Counted from the stretch's first letter, positions 33,685 to 42,733 are shown. The stretch: 64,000 bases of DNA from Brevundimonas sp. MYb52 (GCF_002979535.1 NZ_PCPB01000013.1:42150-106149), one strand, 5' to 3'. Numbers and translations: made by a program. Notes: a model not told the origin generated them from the sequence alone.

Positions 33685-34245
33685 TCAGGCGGCTTCGGCC
33701 TCGGCCTCGGCGGCGGCCAGTTCGGCGGCGGTCGGGACCGGCTTCTTGGCGCTCAGCGACTTGGCGAGAAGGGCGACGGCGGCGTCCTTGTCGATGCGGT
33801 TGGCGGCGGCGACTTCACGGGCCATGCGGTCCAGGGCCGATTCATAGAGCTGACGCTCCGAATAGGACTGTTCCGGCTGGGTGTCGGCGCGGTGCAGGTC
33901 GCGAACCACCTCGGCGATCGAGATCAGGTCGCCCGAGTTGATCTTGGCTTCGTATTCCTGGGCGCGACGCGACCACATGGTGCGCTTGACGCGGGCGCGG
34001 CCCTTGAGGGTCGTCAGGGCCTTGGTGACGGTGTCGTCGGCGGCCAGGGTGCGCAGACCAGCGGTCTTGGCCTTCTTGGTCGGGACGCGCAGGGTCATTT
34101 TTTCATGGTCGAAGGTCACGACATAGACCTCCAGCGACATGCCGGCGACTTCCTGAGTCTCGATGGCGGCCACCTTGCCGACGCCGTGCGCGGGATAGAC
34201 CACCGCATCGCCAACCTTGAATTCCAGACCGGTCTTGCTCGTCAT
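33685..34245 (-). CDS. carD: CarD/CdnL-family RNA polymerase-binding regulator
   Basis: A 186-residue transcription factor that binds the RNA polymerase beta subunit and stabilises open promoter complexes, notably at rRNA promoters. The N-terminal RNAP-interaction domain opens FKVGDAVVYPAHGVGKVAAI. The helical DNA-binding part follows with RVPTKKAKTAGLR and MWSRRAQEYEAKINSGDL. The start MTSKTGLEF has AAAGGA just upstream; an earlier in-frame ATG gives residues unlike the family. It lies beyond fdxA and the helicase-S4 pair, an arrangement common in Caulobacterales. Confidence 0.94.
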   Translation of the reverse strand: MTSKTGLEFKVGDAVVYPAHGVGKVAAIETQEVAGMSLEVYVVTFDHEKMTLRVPTKKAKTAGLRTLAADDTVTKALTTLKGRARVKRTMWSRRAQEYEAKINSGDLISIAEVVRDLHRADTQPEQSYSERQLYESALDRMAREVAAANRIDKDAAVALLAKSLSAKKPVPTAAELAAAEAEAEAA

Positions 34246-34557
34246 GTCATTCCTTTCCCGGAACAGGGGCCAGGCGAGGCGCTGAGCGTAGCTGATGGGC
34301 GAAAACAACCCCGCCGCCGGAAACTGGTTCCGTCGGTTGGGCGGTCAGGTCACACATCAGAAGCGAAAGCGGATCACCGAACCTCTGGCCGACCCCGTCT
34401 GTTCGGCGGGGGACTGTCGCAAACGCGGGCGGCGCGCATGACTGCGGAACCGCCCGTTTCGAATAGGGAGGAACCTATCATAAAATTAGGAAATCTCAAA
34501 ACATCCACAGGACGACTGAGAGGTTCCGGCACTTTGTGACCGGATTGTGTTCAGGTC
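34246..34557. other. Intergenic region between carD and fdxA
   Basis: These 312 bases hold the carD promoter region (minus strand) and the 3' end of fdxA. A short inverted repeat CGGAA-ACTGG-TTCCG lies at 34318-34332, and an AT-rich patch at about 34476-34500 (cataaaattagg and flanks). No coding frame, tRNA or clear terminator is visible. A promoter could not be placed with confidence. Confidence 0.4.
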
Positions 34558-34899
34558 TTAGGAGCCCTTGCCGGGCTTGGTGCTGAAGTATTTCTCGAAC
34601 TTGCCGGTCTCGCGTTCATACTGCTCGCGGTCGGCGGGGGGCGTGCCCTTCACGGTGATGTTGGGCCAGGTCTTGGCGTATTCGGCGTTGACCTGAAGCC
34701 ACTTGCCGTCCGGCTCGTCCTCGGTGTCGGGGACGATGGCGTCGACGGGGCATTCCGGCTCGCAGACGCCGCAGTCGATGCACTCGTCAGGGGCGATGAC
34801 CAGGAAGTTCTCGCCCTCGTAGAAGCAGTCCACCGGGCAGACCTCGACACAGTCCATGAACTTACATTTCACGCAGGCGTCGGTGACGATGTAGGTCAT
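34558..34899 (-). CDS. fdxA: 7Fe ferredoxin
   Basis: A 113-residue electron carrier with one [3Fe-4S] and one [4Fe-4S] cluster, as in the FdxA/Azotobacter type. The N-terminal motif is [17 protein letters not shown] (9-25) and the second is [12 protein letters not shown] (40-51). The acidic C-terminal tail of about 60 residues is typical of the long alphaproteobacterial form. The start MTYIVTDAC is the family start; upstream in-frame codons are not conserved. Divergent from a YceI gene. Confidence 0.95.
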   Translation of the reverse strand: MTYIVTDACVKCKFMDCVEVCPVDCFYEGENFLVIAPDECIDCGVCEPECPVDAIVPDTEDEPDGKWLQVNAEYAKTWPNITVKGTPPADREQYERETGKFEKYFSTKPGKGS

Positions 34900-35005
34900 G
34901 GCGGTCGGGCGGGCTCTCTGGCGCAATCAGGGTCGAGGGCGGGCAAATGGCCCCGTCGGAACCAACTGTCAACCGAGGGCGCTGTCGCGATAGCGCCGCC
35001 TCGGC

Positions 35006-35033
35006 TTGACGGGGGGGCTTCAATCCGTATCTG
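35006..35033 (+). promoter_or_regulatory. Possible promoter of the YceI gene
   Basis: TTGACG (35006-35011) and TATCTG (35028-35033) are spaced by 16 bases and lie about 40 bases before the YceI start. The downstream ATCTGATTGGATTACAGAT has ATCTG/CAGAT arms. The call rests on consensus match only. Confidence 0.4.
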
Positions 35034-35068
35034 ATTGGATTACAGATTAGCTCTGAAAGGACGTCTTC

Positions 35069-35692
35069 ATGCGTTTCGCTCCTCGCACCGCTCTCGTCGG
35101 CGCCCTCGCGTTCAGCCTGCTGGCGGGCGGCGCGGTGGTCGCTCAGTCGGCCATGACTCGCGTCCCCGCCGAGGTCCAGGCGGGCGCCTACAAGCTGGAT
35201 GCCAGCCACGGCAAGATCACCTGGTCGGTCGATCATCTGGGCTTTTCGAAATATTATGGCCAGTTCGTCAATGTCTCGGCCGAGTTGACGCTGGACCCCG
35301 CCAATCCGTCGGCTTCAACCCTGACGGCAAGCATTCCCCTGACCGACGTGGCCCCGAACGATGACGGGTTGAAACGCCACCTGCAGACGGCGGACTTCTT
35401 TGACAGCGCCAACCACCCGGTCGCCACCTTCCGCTCGGTCCACATCATGATCGACCCGAGCGAGCCGAACGAGGCTGTCGTGCACGGCGAACTGACCCTG
35501 CGTGGCGTGACCAAGCCTGTGACGATGGAGGTCGAGTTCAACCAGGCTGGTCAGACGCGCGGCGGCTACAAGGCTGGTTTCGACGGCGAGGCCACCATCA
35601 AGCGTTCGGATTTCGGCATCACCTACGCCCTGCCGGGTGTATCGGACGAGGTGGAGTTGCATATCGAAGGCGAGTTCGTGAAGCAGGGCTGA
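35069..35692 (+). CDS. YceI family exported protein
   Basis: A 207-residue periplasmic lipocalin-like protein that binds isoprenoid or other lipids. The signal peptide ends GAVVAQSA near residue 26. The mature domain has the YceI pattern: YKLDASHGKITWSVDHLGFS at its start, LKRHLQTADFFDSANHPVATF in the middle and VTKPVTMEVEF, ending RSDFGITYALPGVSDEVEL. It is divergent from fdxA and converges on the S4 gene. Its ligand is not evident. Confidence 0.92.
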   Translation: MRFAPRTALVGALAFSLLAGGAVVAQSAMTRVPAEVQAGAYKLDASHGKITWSVDHLGFSKYYGQFVNVSAELTLDPANPSASTLTASIPLTDVAPNDDGLKRHLQTADFFDSANHPVATFRSVHIMIDPSEPNEAVVHGELTLRGVTKPVTMEVEFNQAGQTRGGYKAGFDGEATIKRSDFGITYALPGVSDEVELHIEGEFVKQG

Positions 35693-35737
35693 GGCACGTC
35701 TTTTGGGCTAACGCGCGTCGCGCGGCTTGAGCCCCGT

Positions 35738-36028
35738 TCAGTCCAATAGAAGGTAAAGGGCGCGGGCTTCCTCGGGAGGGCCGCGCCTTTCGCCTAGATG
35801 GAGCACGCGCACGGCGACCAGCCTTCCCCCTTGCGCGAACAGGATGTCGTCGCCGGGGTGGACGCTGCGGCTGGGCTTGTCGAGGCGGGTCTGGACGCCT
35901 CGGTGGGTCAGGCGGATGGCGCCGCGCTCGACCATATCGGCGGCCAGGCTGCGGGTTTTGGCGAAGCGGGCGCGCCATAGCCACAGGTCGATGCGGCAGC
36001 TTTGCGCAGCCTCGGGAGCGGGCTTCAC
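35738..36028 (-). CDS. S4-domain RNA-binding protein (HslR-like)
   Basis: A 96-residue protein with one S4 domain: RIDLWLWRARFAKTRSLAA (12-30) then GAIRLTHRGVQ and PGDDILFAQGGRLVAVRVL. HslR-type proteins bind stalled 50S subunits or tRNA. The start is a GTG that overlaps the helicase stop (GTGA), so it is translationally coupled to the helicase gene, as in many alphaproteobacteria. Confidence 0.9.
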   Translation of the reverse strand: MKPAPEAAQSCRIDLWLWRARFAKTRSLAADMVERGAIRLTHRGVQTRLDKPSRSVHPGDDILFAQGGRLVAVRVLHLGERRGPPEEARALYLLLD

Positions 36029-38535
36029 GCGGAGGCGGCCTTGCGCCTCGGGCGGCGCTTGCGGCGCGGGGGCGCGGGCGGCTGGGTCAACTGGGCCAGG
36101 GCGGCGAAGGGCGAATCCTTGGGCGGCGGCGCGGGCTTTCCGGGACGTGTGGCCTTGTCGGCGCGGGGCAGGCGCAGCGCGGCCTGAACCTGTTTCGCCT
36201 GTTCAGTGGTCCAGCCCAGTTCGCTCAGGGCCTCTTCCGGCAGGCCCGACTTGGGGGGCGCCTTGCCCGCCGCGCGCGACAGGTCGGCGAAGCGTTCCAG
36301 CGCCTCGACCGGGGCGGTCCATGAGCCGACCGCGCGGCGACCGAAGGCGGAAAGCGCACGCGGCGATGGCGTGGGCGAGGGCGAGGGCAGCAGGGCCTCG
36401 CCGTCGGGACGGAAAGGCTCGACGACAAAGGCCTGGGCCAGCAGCCGGGCGCGGGGCTTGAGCGCGCCGGGCAGCCAGACGGAGTGGGCGCCGATGCGGA
36501 TGGCGAAGGTCTTGACCGTGCGCCGCTCGTGCTGGCTCAGCGCGGCCAGATCACGCTCGATCTCGGCGCGCGGAATGACGCCGCCCGCCTCGATCAGGCG
36601 GAAGGCCAGGCCGCGCGGCAGGCCGGTCAGGGCCCCGCTGTCCACCGCCTGACGCAGACGGCGCAAATCGCGAAGGGCGCGCCCGGCCTCGGACGCCAGC
36701 CAGGCCTCGATGCGTCGTTGCGCCCGCTCGCGCGCCGGGACCGGGCCGAGGTCGCCCAGCAGCCGCACGCGCGGGGCAAAGGGATCATCGTTGATGATCC
36801 GGGCCGTCAAAGCGCCCTTCCACAGGACGTCGCCGCCGCCCGAACGCGGATTGGGAATGAGGCTGAAGGCGGCATCGGCTTCGGCCGCCAGCTTGCCGAG
36901 ACGCCGCGCGATCTCCGGCCCCACGGCGCGGGTCGCGGCCTGTCGCAGCGCCCGATCGGCCAGGGCCGAGCCGCCCGCGTCGGGGGTGAAATGGACCCCC
37001 TCCAGATGGCCGACCACCTCGCCCTCGACCGTCACCTCACCGTCGTCGGCGACGCCTGCGATGGTGTCAGATCGCACGTTCAGCGCACGCATCAGGGCGG
37101 TGGTGCGCCGGTCGACAAAGCGCGCCGTCAGCCGTTCGTGCAGGACGTCGGACAGCCGCTCCTCCAGCGCCTTGGTCTTGTCACGCCAGCCCTGGGCCTG
37201 ATCCATCCAGTCGGGGCGGTTGGCGATATAGGCCAGGGTCCGCACCCCCGAGAGACGCGCTGACAGCTGGTCGATCTGGCCGTCGTCGCGGTCCAGATCA
37301 TTGAAGCGCGGGGCGACCCAGTCCTCGGTCAGACGCCCGCGACGGCTGGTCAGGGCGGTGAAGATCTCCTTCGACAGGCGGGCGTGTTCGTCCAGCGTCG
37401 TCTTCTGGAAATCCGGCAGTTGGCAGGTCTCCCACAGCCGCATCAGGGCGCCGCGAGAACGGGCGACCTTCTTGACGTCGTCGTCGGCGGCGAAGCGGCG
37501 CAGCAGGGTCTCGTCCAGAGCCTGGGCGGTCAGCCGCAGGCCGAAGCGGTTGGGCGACACGGTCAGCGAGCGCAGCAGGTCGGGCAGGGTGTCGAAGTCC
37601 AGCCGCCCGTGGCGCCACTCGGCGGCCTCGACCGGATCGAAGCGGTGGCTGACCACCTGTTCGAGGATGTCCTCGTCCAGCTCATCGGCCTCGCCGGTGA
37701 CGCCAAAGGTGCCGTCGCGCAGGTGGCGGCCGGCGCGCCCGGCGATCTGGCCGATCTCGGGCGCGTGCAGCCAGCGGGTGCGGGTGCCGTCGAACTTCCT
37801 CAGGCCGGCAAAGGCGACATGGTCGACATCCATGTTCAGCCCCATGCCGATGGCGTCGGTGGCGACCAGGAAGTCCACCTCGCCCGACTGGAACAGCTCG
37901 ACCTGGGCGTTGCGCGTGCGGGGGCTGAGGCTGCCCATGACCACGGCGGCCCCGCCGCGTTGGCGGCGCAGCAGCTCGGCGATGGCGTAGACCTGCTCGG
38001 TCGAGAAGGCGACGACGGCGCTGCGGCGCGGCAGGCGGGTCAGCTTCTTGGACCCGGCATAGGACAGGGTGGACAGGCGCTCGCGCGTGATGATCTCGGC
38101 GTCAGGGACCAGGGCGCGGATCAGCGGGGCCATGGTCCCGGCCCCCAGGAACATGGTCTCGAACCGACCGCGCGCGTGCAGCAGGCGCTGGGTGAAGACG
38201 TGGCCGCGTTCCGGGTCGGCGACCAGCTGGATTTCATCGACGGCCAGGAACTCGACCTGACGCTCCAGCGGCATGGCCTCGACGGTGCAGACGAAATAGG
38301 CCGGGCGCGGCGGGACGATCTTCTCCTCGCCGGTGATCAGGGCGACGGCGGCGGCCCCGCGCTGCTTGACGATCCGCTCATAGATCTCGCGCGCCAGGAG
38401 GCGCAGCGGCAGGCCGATCATGCCCGAGGCGTGACCGAGCATCCGCTCGACCGCCAGATGGGTCTTGCCGGTGTTGGTGGGCCCCAGGATCGCCGTAACG
38501 CGCGATGGGGCCAGACCTGCGGAACGATCACTCAT
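36025..38535 (-). CDS. SUV3-like superfamily 2 RNA helicase
   Basis: An 836-residue helicase related to mitochondrial SUV3. Motif I is GPTNTGKTH (18-26) and motif II DEIQ (100-103). The second RecA lobe has VATDAIGMGLNMDVDHVAF and QIAGRAGRH (motifs V and VI). A long C-terminal part with two winged or basic regions ends in a proline- and lysine/arginine-rich tail (PAPPRRKRRPRRK). Likely acts in RNA turnover with other degradosome enzymes. It is coupled to the S4 gene downstream by a GTGA overlap. Confidence 0.9.
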   Translation of the reverse strand: MSDRSAGLAPSRVTAILGPTNTGKTHLAVERMLGHASGMIGLPLRLLAREIYERIVKQRGAAAVALITGEEKIVPPRPAYFVCTVEAMPLERQVEFLAVDEIQLVADPERGHVFTQRLLHARGRFETMFLGAGTMAPLIRALVPDAEIITRERLSTLSYAGSKKLTRLPRRSAVVAFSTEQVYAIAELLRRQRGGAAVVMGSLSPRTRNAQVELFQSGEVDFLVATDAIGMGLNMDVDHVAFAGLRKFDGTRTRWLHAPEIGQIAGRAGRHLRDGTFGVTGEADELDEDILEQVVSHRFDPVEAAEWRHGRLDFDTLPDLLRSLTVSPNRFGLRLTAQALDETLLRRFAADDDVKKVARSRGALMRLWETCQLPDFQKTTLDEHARLSKEIFTALTSRRGRLTEDWVAPRFNDLDRDDGQIDQLSARLSGVRTLAYIANRPDWMDQAQGWRDKTKALEERLSDVLHERLTARFVDRRTTALMRALNVRSDTIAGVADDGEVTVEGEVVGHLEGVHFTPDAGGSALADRALRQAATRAVGPEIARRLGKLAAEADAAFSLIPNPRSGGGDVLWKGALTARIINDDPFAPRVRLLGDLGPVPARERAQRRIEAWLASEAGRALRDLRRLRQAVDSGALTGLPRGLAFRLIEAGGVIPRAEIERDLAALSQHERRTVKTFAIRIGAHSVWLPGALKPRARLLAQAFVVEPFRPDGEALLPSPSPTPSPRALSAFGRRAVGSWTAPVEALERFADLSRAAGKAPPKSGLPEEALSELGWTTEQAKQVQAALRLPRADKATRPGKPAPPPKDSPFAALAQLTQPPAPPRRKRRPRRKAASA

Positions 38536-38797
38536 GTCGGGTTCAAGGTGGAGAAGGGGGGCGGGTTTCTCAAGCGAAACCGCTGAAGGGCGCCAATAAT
38601 GAACAGATGCTTTCCGGCGCCTGGAACGGGCACGAAACGAATCATGACCGAATCAGCGACACGGCCCGATTCAGGATTTGTTCCCTACAAGATATTGTAG
38701 CTTAACGAGGATTAATCGCTAGGAGTTTCTTGCCGGGTGGATAAGTCGGGGGCGACGTCTTTCCCTGATCGCCGCGAGCCGCTAGGGACGACGCAAC

Positions 38798-38874
38798 GGC
38801 CCCGTAGCTCAGCTGCATAGAGCAAGGCTTTCCTAAAGCCGAGGTCGGGGGTTGGAGTCCCTCCGGGGTCGCCA
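38798..38874 (+). tRNA. tRNA-Arg (anticodon CCT)
   Basis: A 77-nt cloverleaf with encoded CCA. Acceptor stem GGCCCCG pairs with CGGGGTC (one G-T), D-stem GCTC/GAGC, anticodon loop TTCCTAA with CCT at positions 34-36, T-stem GGGGG/CCCTC, discriminator G. Two oddities: position 19 in the D-loop is C (AGCTGCATA), and position 56 in the T-loop is G (TTGGAGT), a swap of the usual G19-C56 tertiary pair. Positions 27 and 43 are A and G, a mismatch at the top of the anticodon stem. It reads AGG codons. Confidence 0.92.
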
Positions 38875-38958
38875 TGATGCATCTGTCGAAGCCGCTGCAC
38901 GGTCTTCGGGGATTCAGGCGACGTGGTCAGATGCCAGGGCGAGCGCTAGGCGCACGGG

Positions 38959-40374
38959 TCAGGGCGCGGCCGACACCACGCCTTCCACGCGGGCGCCGTC
39001 GGCGATGACGGCGACGATGCGGCGGCTGTTCTCGATCTTCAGCAGGGGATTGTCGGCCAGCAGCAGGATGTCGGCGCGATAGCCCGGCGCCAGGCGGCCG
39101 ACCTGATCCTGGCGGTCCAGGAAGGCGGCGCCGCCGAGGGTGGCGGCCTGCAGGGCCTGAGCGGGGCTGAGGCCCGCGCGCACCATCCAGGACAGTTCCT
39201 CGTGCGCCGCGTAGCCGGGGAAGACGAAGGGATTGCCGACATCCGTGCCCAGGGCGATGGGAACGCCCGCCGCCGCCGCCCGCTTCAGATTGTCTGCGGC
39301 CTTGGCCAGGTAGCCGAGCGCCGTCGTTTCGTCCTCGGCCGCGGCGGCGAGGAAGGGCGGAGCCGTCAGGCTTTCGACCGCCGAGGGCTCCACGCCGGCC
39401 AGGGCGTAGGGGTCCGTCTCGCGTTGGCCCCGCGCCCAGGTGAGGATGCCGTCATAAAGGGCGAAGGTCGTAACCAGGGTCATCTTCTGTTCGGCCATGC
39501 GCCGCACCAGATCGTCCGGCAAGCGATCGGTCGGCCCATGCATGACGCCGTCGACCCCCGCGTCGAGCGCGATGCGCACATGCTCCGAAGTGCTGATATG
39601 GGCGAAGACCCGCAGCGACCGGGCGTGGGCGGCGGAGACAAGCCGGCGGATCTGGGCGTCGCTCAGACGGGGCTTGGGATACCAGGGCGGCGGGCCGTCT
39701 TCGATGACGATCTTGATGGCGTCCACGCCCGCCGCCTTCTTGGCGTCCATCAACCGATCGATGTCGGCGTCGGGGGTCAGCATGGTGACGCCCAGGGCTT
39801 CCAGCACGGCGGGGGGCGTATCCGCCGGCATGTTGAAGATGGTCGAGATCGGGTGGCTGCCCGGCGCGGTGATGAGGGAGCCGGCGCCCTGGAGGTCGGG
39901 GCATTGACCCGCCGTTGTTCGACAATGCTCCCGCAGCGGTGAAAACTCGGCGTCATTGGCCCCGGTCGCGCCAGGAATGAAGAGGCTGGTGACGCCGTAG
40001 CGTAGGAATTGCCGCAAGGCGCGAGCGCGGGTCGTCTCATCGCTCGGCAAGACGCCGCCTTCGCCAAGGTGGGCGTGAACGTCGATCAACCCGGCCATCG
40101 CGAAGCGCCCCGAGGCGTCGATGCGCGTCGCGCCCTCGGGCGGTCGGGCGGCGCCTGCGGGGGTGATGGCCGCGATCCTCCCCGCCAGGATCAGGATGTC
40201 CTGCGGCGACGACGTCGAGCCGGCGGCGGGGTCGATGAGGGCGGCGCCAGCGATGAACAGGGCGGGGCGTGCAGTATCCTGCGTCTGCCCGGCCCAGGCG
40301 GTCGGCGCTGAACAGGTCAGAGCGCAGGCCGCGACACGTCCTGCGACGGCCAGGGTTGTGAATGGGTTCGCCAT
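38959..40374 (-). CDS. Exported amidohydrolase
   Basis: A 471-residue metal-dependent hydrolase of the imidazolonepropionase-like amidohydrolase superfamily. The metal motif HAH appears in AGLIDVHAHLGEGG, followed by a His in FAHISTSEHVRIAL and the catalytic Asp in ALGTDVGNPF. A signal peptide ends AWAGQ near residue 31, so it works in the periplasm. GAGGAGG precedes the ATG; the frame extends 13 codons further without a ribosome-binding site. It stands before the pectin genes, but its substrate (amide, lactone or phosphotriester) is not evident. Confidence 0.84.
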   Translation of the reverse strand: MANPFTTLAVAGRVAACALTCSAPTAWAGQTQDTARPALFIAGAALIDPAAGSTSSPQDILILAGRIAAITPAGAARPPEGATRIDASGRFAMAGLIDVHAHLGEGGVLPSDETTRARALRQFLRYGVTSLFIPGATGANDAEFSPLREHCRTTAGQCPDLQGAGSLITAPGSHPISTIFNMPADTPPAVLEALGVTMLTPDADIDRLMDAKKAAGVDAIKIVIEDGPPPWYPKPRLSDAQIRRLVSAAHARSLRVFAHISTSEHVRIALDAGVDGVMHGPTDRLPDDLVRRMAEQKMTLVTTFALYDGILTWARGQRETDPYALAGVEPSAVESLTAPPFLAAAAEDETTALGYLAKAADNLKRAAAAGVPIALGTDVGNPFVFPGYAAHEELSWMVRAGLSPAQALQAATLGGAAFLDRQDQVGRLAPGYRADILLLADNPLLKIENSRRIVAVIADGARVEGVVSAAP

Positions 40375-40403
40375 GAAAGCCTCCTCGCCCGGATGCCCAA
40401 CGC

Positions 40404-40420
40404 ACGAAATCACATTTCGT
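40404..40420. promoter_or_regulatory. Palindrome upstream of the amidohydrolase
   Basis: ACGAAAT-CAC-ATTTCGT has perfect 7-bp arms and lies 30 bases before the amidohydrolase ATG on the minus strand. It is a fair candidate operator; no regulator gene is next to it. Confidence 0.35.
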
Positions 40421-40445
40421 TGTTAGCTTGAACCGAGAGGGCTTT

Positions 40446-40477
40446 CCTGGGCCCGAAGCCGGCGCTTCGGGCCCAGG
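40446..40477. terminator. Long hairpin after the GH105-DUF4861 gene
   Basis: A 14-bp perfect stem, CCTGGGCCCGAAGC (40446-40459) and GCTTCGGGCCCAGG (40464-40477), has loop CGGC and starts seven bases after the stop on the minus strand. It has no T run on either side, so it may stabilise the mRNA end or act with Rho rather than as a classical terminator. Confidence 0.5.
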
Positions 40478-40483
40478 CGGCGG

Positions 40484-42733
40484 CTAGAATTGGAAGGTCT
40501 GGCCGACGGTGTAGCTTTCCCAGGCTTCGCGAGTCTTGAAGTCCAGGCCGCCGTCCCAGGCGGAGCCCATGTAGTAGGTGAAGGGCTGGCCCGGCGTGAC
40601 CCGCACTAGGATCAGATAGTTGTCGGCGTCCTCGGCGAAGCCCTCGACCAGGGCCGGGTCGATGGCGATGGCGATGCCGATGGAGCCGTGCTCGGGGTTG
40701 GCGGGCTCCCAGAACATCAGGCGGCCGTTGGCGGCGTCGCGGGTGACGGCGCCGGCCCCGGCGGCGTTGCGGCGCTTGGAGATGCCGATGCCGACGATCA
40801 GGGGCTCGGTGGTGTCCGAGTTCAGGGTCGAGGTCATGCGGGTGAAGTTGGAGCCCAGCGGCAGGGAGAAGTCGCGCGTCTCCCAGACCTTGCGAGCCAC
40901 ATCGACGGGCCAGGGGCGGTAGTCGACGCTGAAGCGGGCCTCGTCGCCGCCGGTTTCCTCGATGCGGTAGGTCGAGAAGTTGCGGCTGGTCCACAGCTTG
41001 TTCTCGAACCAGATCCCCAGACCGCCCGAGCCGCGACCACGCCCGACGTCGTAGTAGTCCAGGCCCTCGCCGCGATCGACGTGGTAGTTGGGGAAGCGCA
41101 GTTGGCGGTCCATGTAGGGATAGCGCACGCGCTTGGCCCAGACATCGACGCCAGAGCCCGAGGGCGCTTCGCGCGCCTCCAGCGCCGGGCCGTAGATGCG
41201 GTGAGCGACGCGGTCGTTCTCCCACAGCAGATCGTCCAGACGGTCGGGCGCGAAGCGGACTACGGCCCGAGGCTGCTGCTGATCGGCGGGCGGCGGGGTC
41301 AGCCGTTCGACCTCGGCGGGGCGGCCCAGGACGGTAGGGTCATAGGAGAGGGCGCGGGTGGCGTGCATCTCCTCGGCGCGACGCTTGATCTCGGCCTCGC
41401 CGACGACGGTGACAGGGGCGGGGGGCGTCGGGGTGGTGGCGGCGATGACGGCGGGCGTGTCGCGCGCGGGCTCGGCCAGGGGCAGGCTTTTCTGTGCGCC
41501 GTTCAGGTCGGCGATCTCAAGGCCGGCCATCAGATAGGTTCCGGTGGTGTAGAGGCCGACCTCGTTGGGATCGGTCGCCACGGGCATATCGCCGGTCTTC
41601 TGCGTCGCGCCGACCAGGCCGTTGGGCAGGACGTGGCGGTTCAGGGCGGCCCAGCCCTTGAGCGCGGCGGGCTCATAGACGGCGCGGTCCAGCAGGCCGT
41701 GGTTGATGCCCCAGGCCATGGCGTAGACGTAGAAGACCGAACCCGAGGTCTCGGCCTGAGGATAGAGGTCGGGGGCCAAGAGGCTGGCGCGCCACAGGCC
41801 GTCGTCCTGTTGCAGTTCGCGGATGCGCCCGGCCATGGCCTGGAAGATGTCCACGTAGTCCTGACGGCCTTCGAAGTCGGCGGGCATGGCCTCCAGGGTG
41901 CGGGCCAGGCCGCCCATGACCCAGCCGTTGGCGCGAGACCAGTAGATGGGCTGGCCGTTGGCTTCCTTGCGGCCCTCGAAGCGCTGGTCGCGCAGGAAGA
42001 GGCGCTGTTCGGGCACCCACAGGCGGTCGATGGTGCGGCGGAACTCCTTGTCCATGGCGCGGATGTATTTGGGATCGCCGGTCACCGCCGACATGCGCGC
42101 CAGCACCGGCGGCGCCATGTAGAGGGCGTCGGCCCACCACCAGATCGAAGCCTCGCTCTCGGTCGTGCGGTTCAGGTGCGGGACCATGTAGTCCAGCCGC
42201 TGGCGCAGCGGCATCAGCACCCCGTCCTGACCCCGGCGCGAATAGAGCTCGAGGTAGAGGTCGCCGATCGTCTGGTCGTCGGCGTTCAGCATGGTCGGGC
42301 CGGAACGGGCACCGCGCAGACTGTAGTTATAGTGCTCGGCCACCGCCGTCAGGAAGCGCAGGGTCTCGGGATCGTCGGACACGCGGGCCAGTCGCGCCGC
42401 GCCGATATAGAAGGTGGCGGCGACCCAGTTGGACGACATCTGCGTCAGGTTGCTGCCGGTGGACAGGGCGAGCGGACGCTGCGCCATGTCCTTGATCTGG
42501 GACGAGGCGACATATTCGACCGCCGCCATGGTCTGTTCGCGCGAGGGGCGGGCGTCGGCGCGGAAGTTCAGGTCGGGGCGCGGCTTGGCGGTGAGCCATT
42601 CGGCCTCGACGCCCGGGTTGGACTGCGGCGTCCAGGCTTGACCCGCCGCCGACTGGGCGAGCGCTGGAGAGGTCAGGACGGTGCTGCCCAGCAGGATGGC
42701 GGCAATCGTCGGCACGGCGCGGCGTAGCGTCAC
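40484..42733 (-). CDS. GH105 (YteR-like) unsaturated rhamnogalacturonyl hydrolase fused to DUF4861
   Basis: A 749-residue exported protein with two parts. Residues 55-450 match the GH88/GH105 (alpha/alpha)6 barrel: SSNWVAATFYIGAARLAR, WWWADALYMAPPVLARM and SRANGWVMGGLARTLEAMP are the family signatures. Residues 480-745 match DUF4861 (YPYMDRQLRFPNYHVDRGEG; EPLIVGIGISKR). GH105 enzymes remove the unsaturated uronic acid left by pectate or rhamnogalacturonan lyases. The GTG start has GGAGAG six bases upstream and opens a signal peptide ending ALAQS. Divergent from the GH28 gene. Confidence 0.85.
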   Translation of the reverse strand: MTLRRAVPTIAAILLGSTVLTSPALAQSAAGQAWTPQSNPGVEAEWLTAKPRPDLNFRADARPSREQTMAAVEYVASSQIKDMAQRPLALSTGSNLTQMSSNWVAATFYIGAARLARVSDDPETLRFLTAVAEHYNYSLRGARSGPTMLNADDQTIGDLYLELYSRRGQDGVLMPLRQRLDYMVPHLNRTTESEASIWWWADALYMAPPVLARMSAVTGDPKYIRAMDKEFRRTIDRLWVPEQRLFLRDQRFEGRKEANGQPIYWSRANGWVMGGLARTLEAMPADFEGRQDYVDIFQAMAGRIRELQQDDGLWRASLLAPDLYPQAETSGSVFYVYAMAWGINHGLLDRAVYEPAALKGWAALNRHVLPNGLVGATQKTGDMPVATDPNEVGLYTTGTYLMAGLEIADLNGAQKSLPLAEPARDTPAVIAATTPTPPAPVTVVGEAEIKRRAEEMHATRALSYDPTVLGRPAEVERLTPPPADQQQPRAVVRFAPDRLDDLLWENDRVAHRIYGPALEAREAPSGSGVDVWAKRVRYPYMDRQLRFPNYHVDRGEGLDYYDVGRGRGSGGLGIWFENKLWTSRNFSTYRIEETGGDEARFSVDYRPWPVDVARKVWETRDFSLPLGSNFTRMTSTLNSDTTEPLIVGIGISKRRNAAGAGAVTRDAANGRLMFWEPANPEHGSIGIAIAIDPALVEGFAEDADNYLILVRVTPGQPFTYYMGSAWDGGLDFKTREAWESYTVGQTFQF

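Noticed and set aside
34476..34500. AT-rich patch upstream of carD as a promoter
   Set aside because: No pair of -35 and -10 boxes at 16-18 bp spacing could be found on the minus strand.
38798..40500. tRNA-Arg as an integration site for the pectin region
   Set aside because: No integrase and no repeat of the tRNA 3' end was seen up to 64000, so an island boundary cannot be supported.
40688..42727. Long plus-strand frame opposite the GH105 gene
   Set aside because: Low-complexity composition and no start signal; it shadows the GH105-DUF4861 coding sequence.
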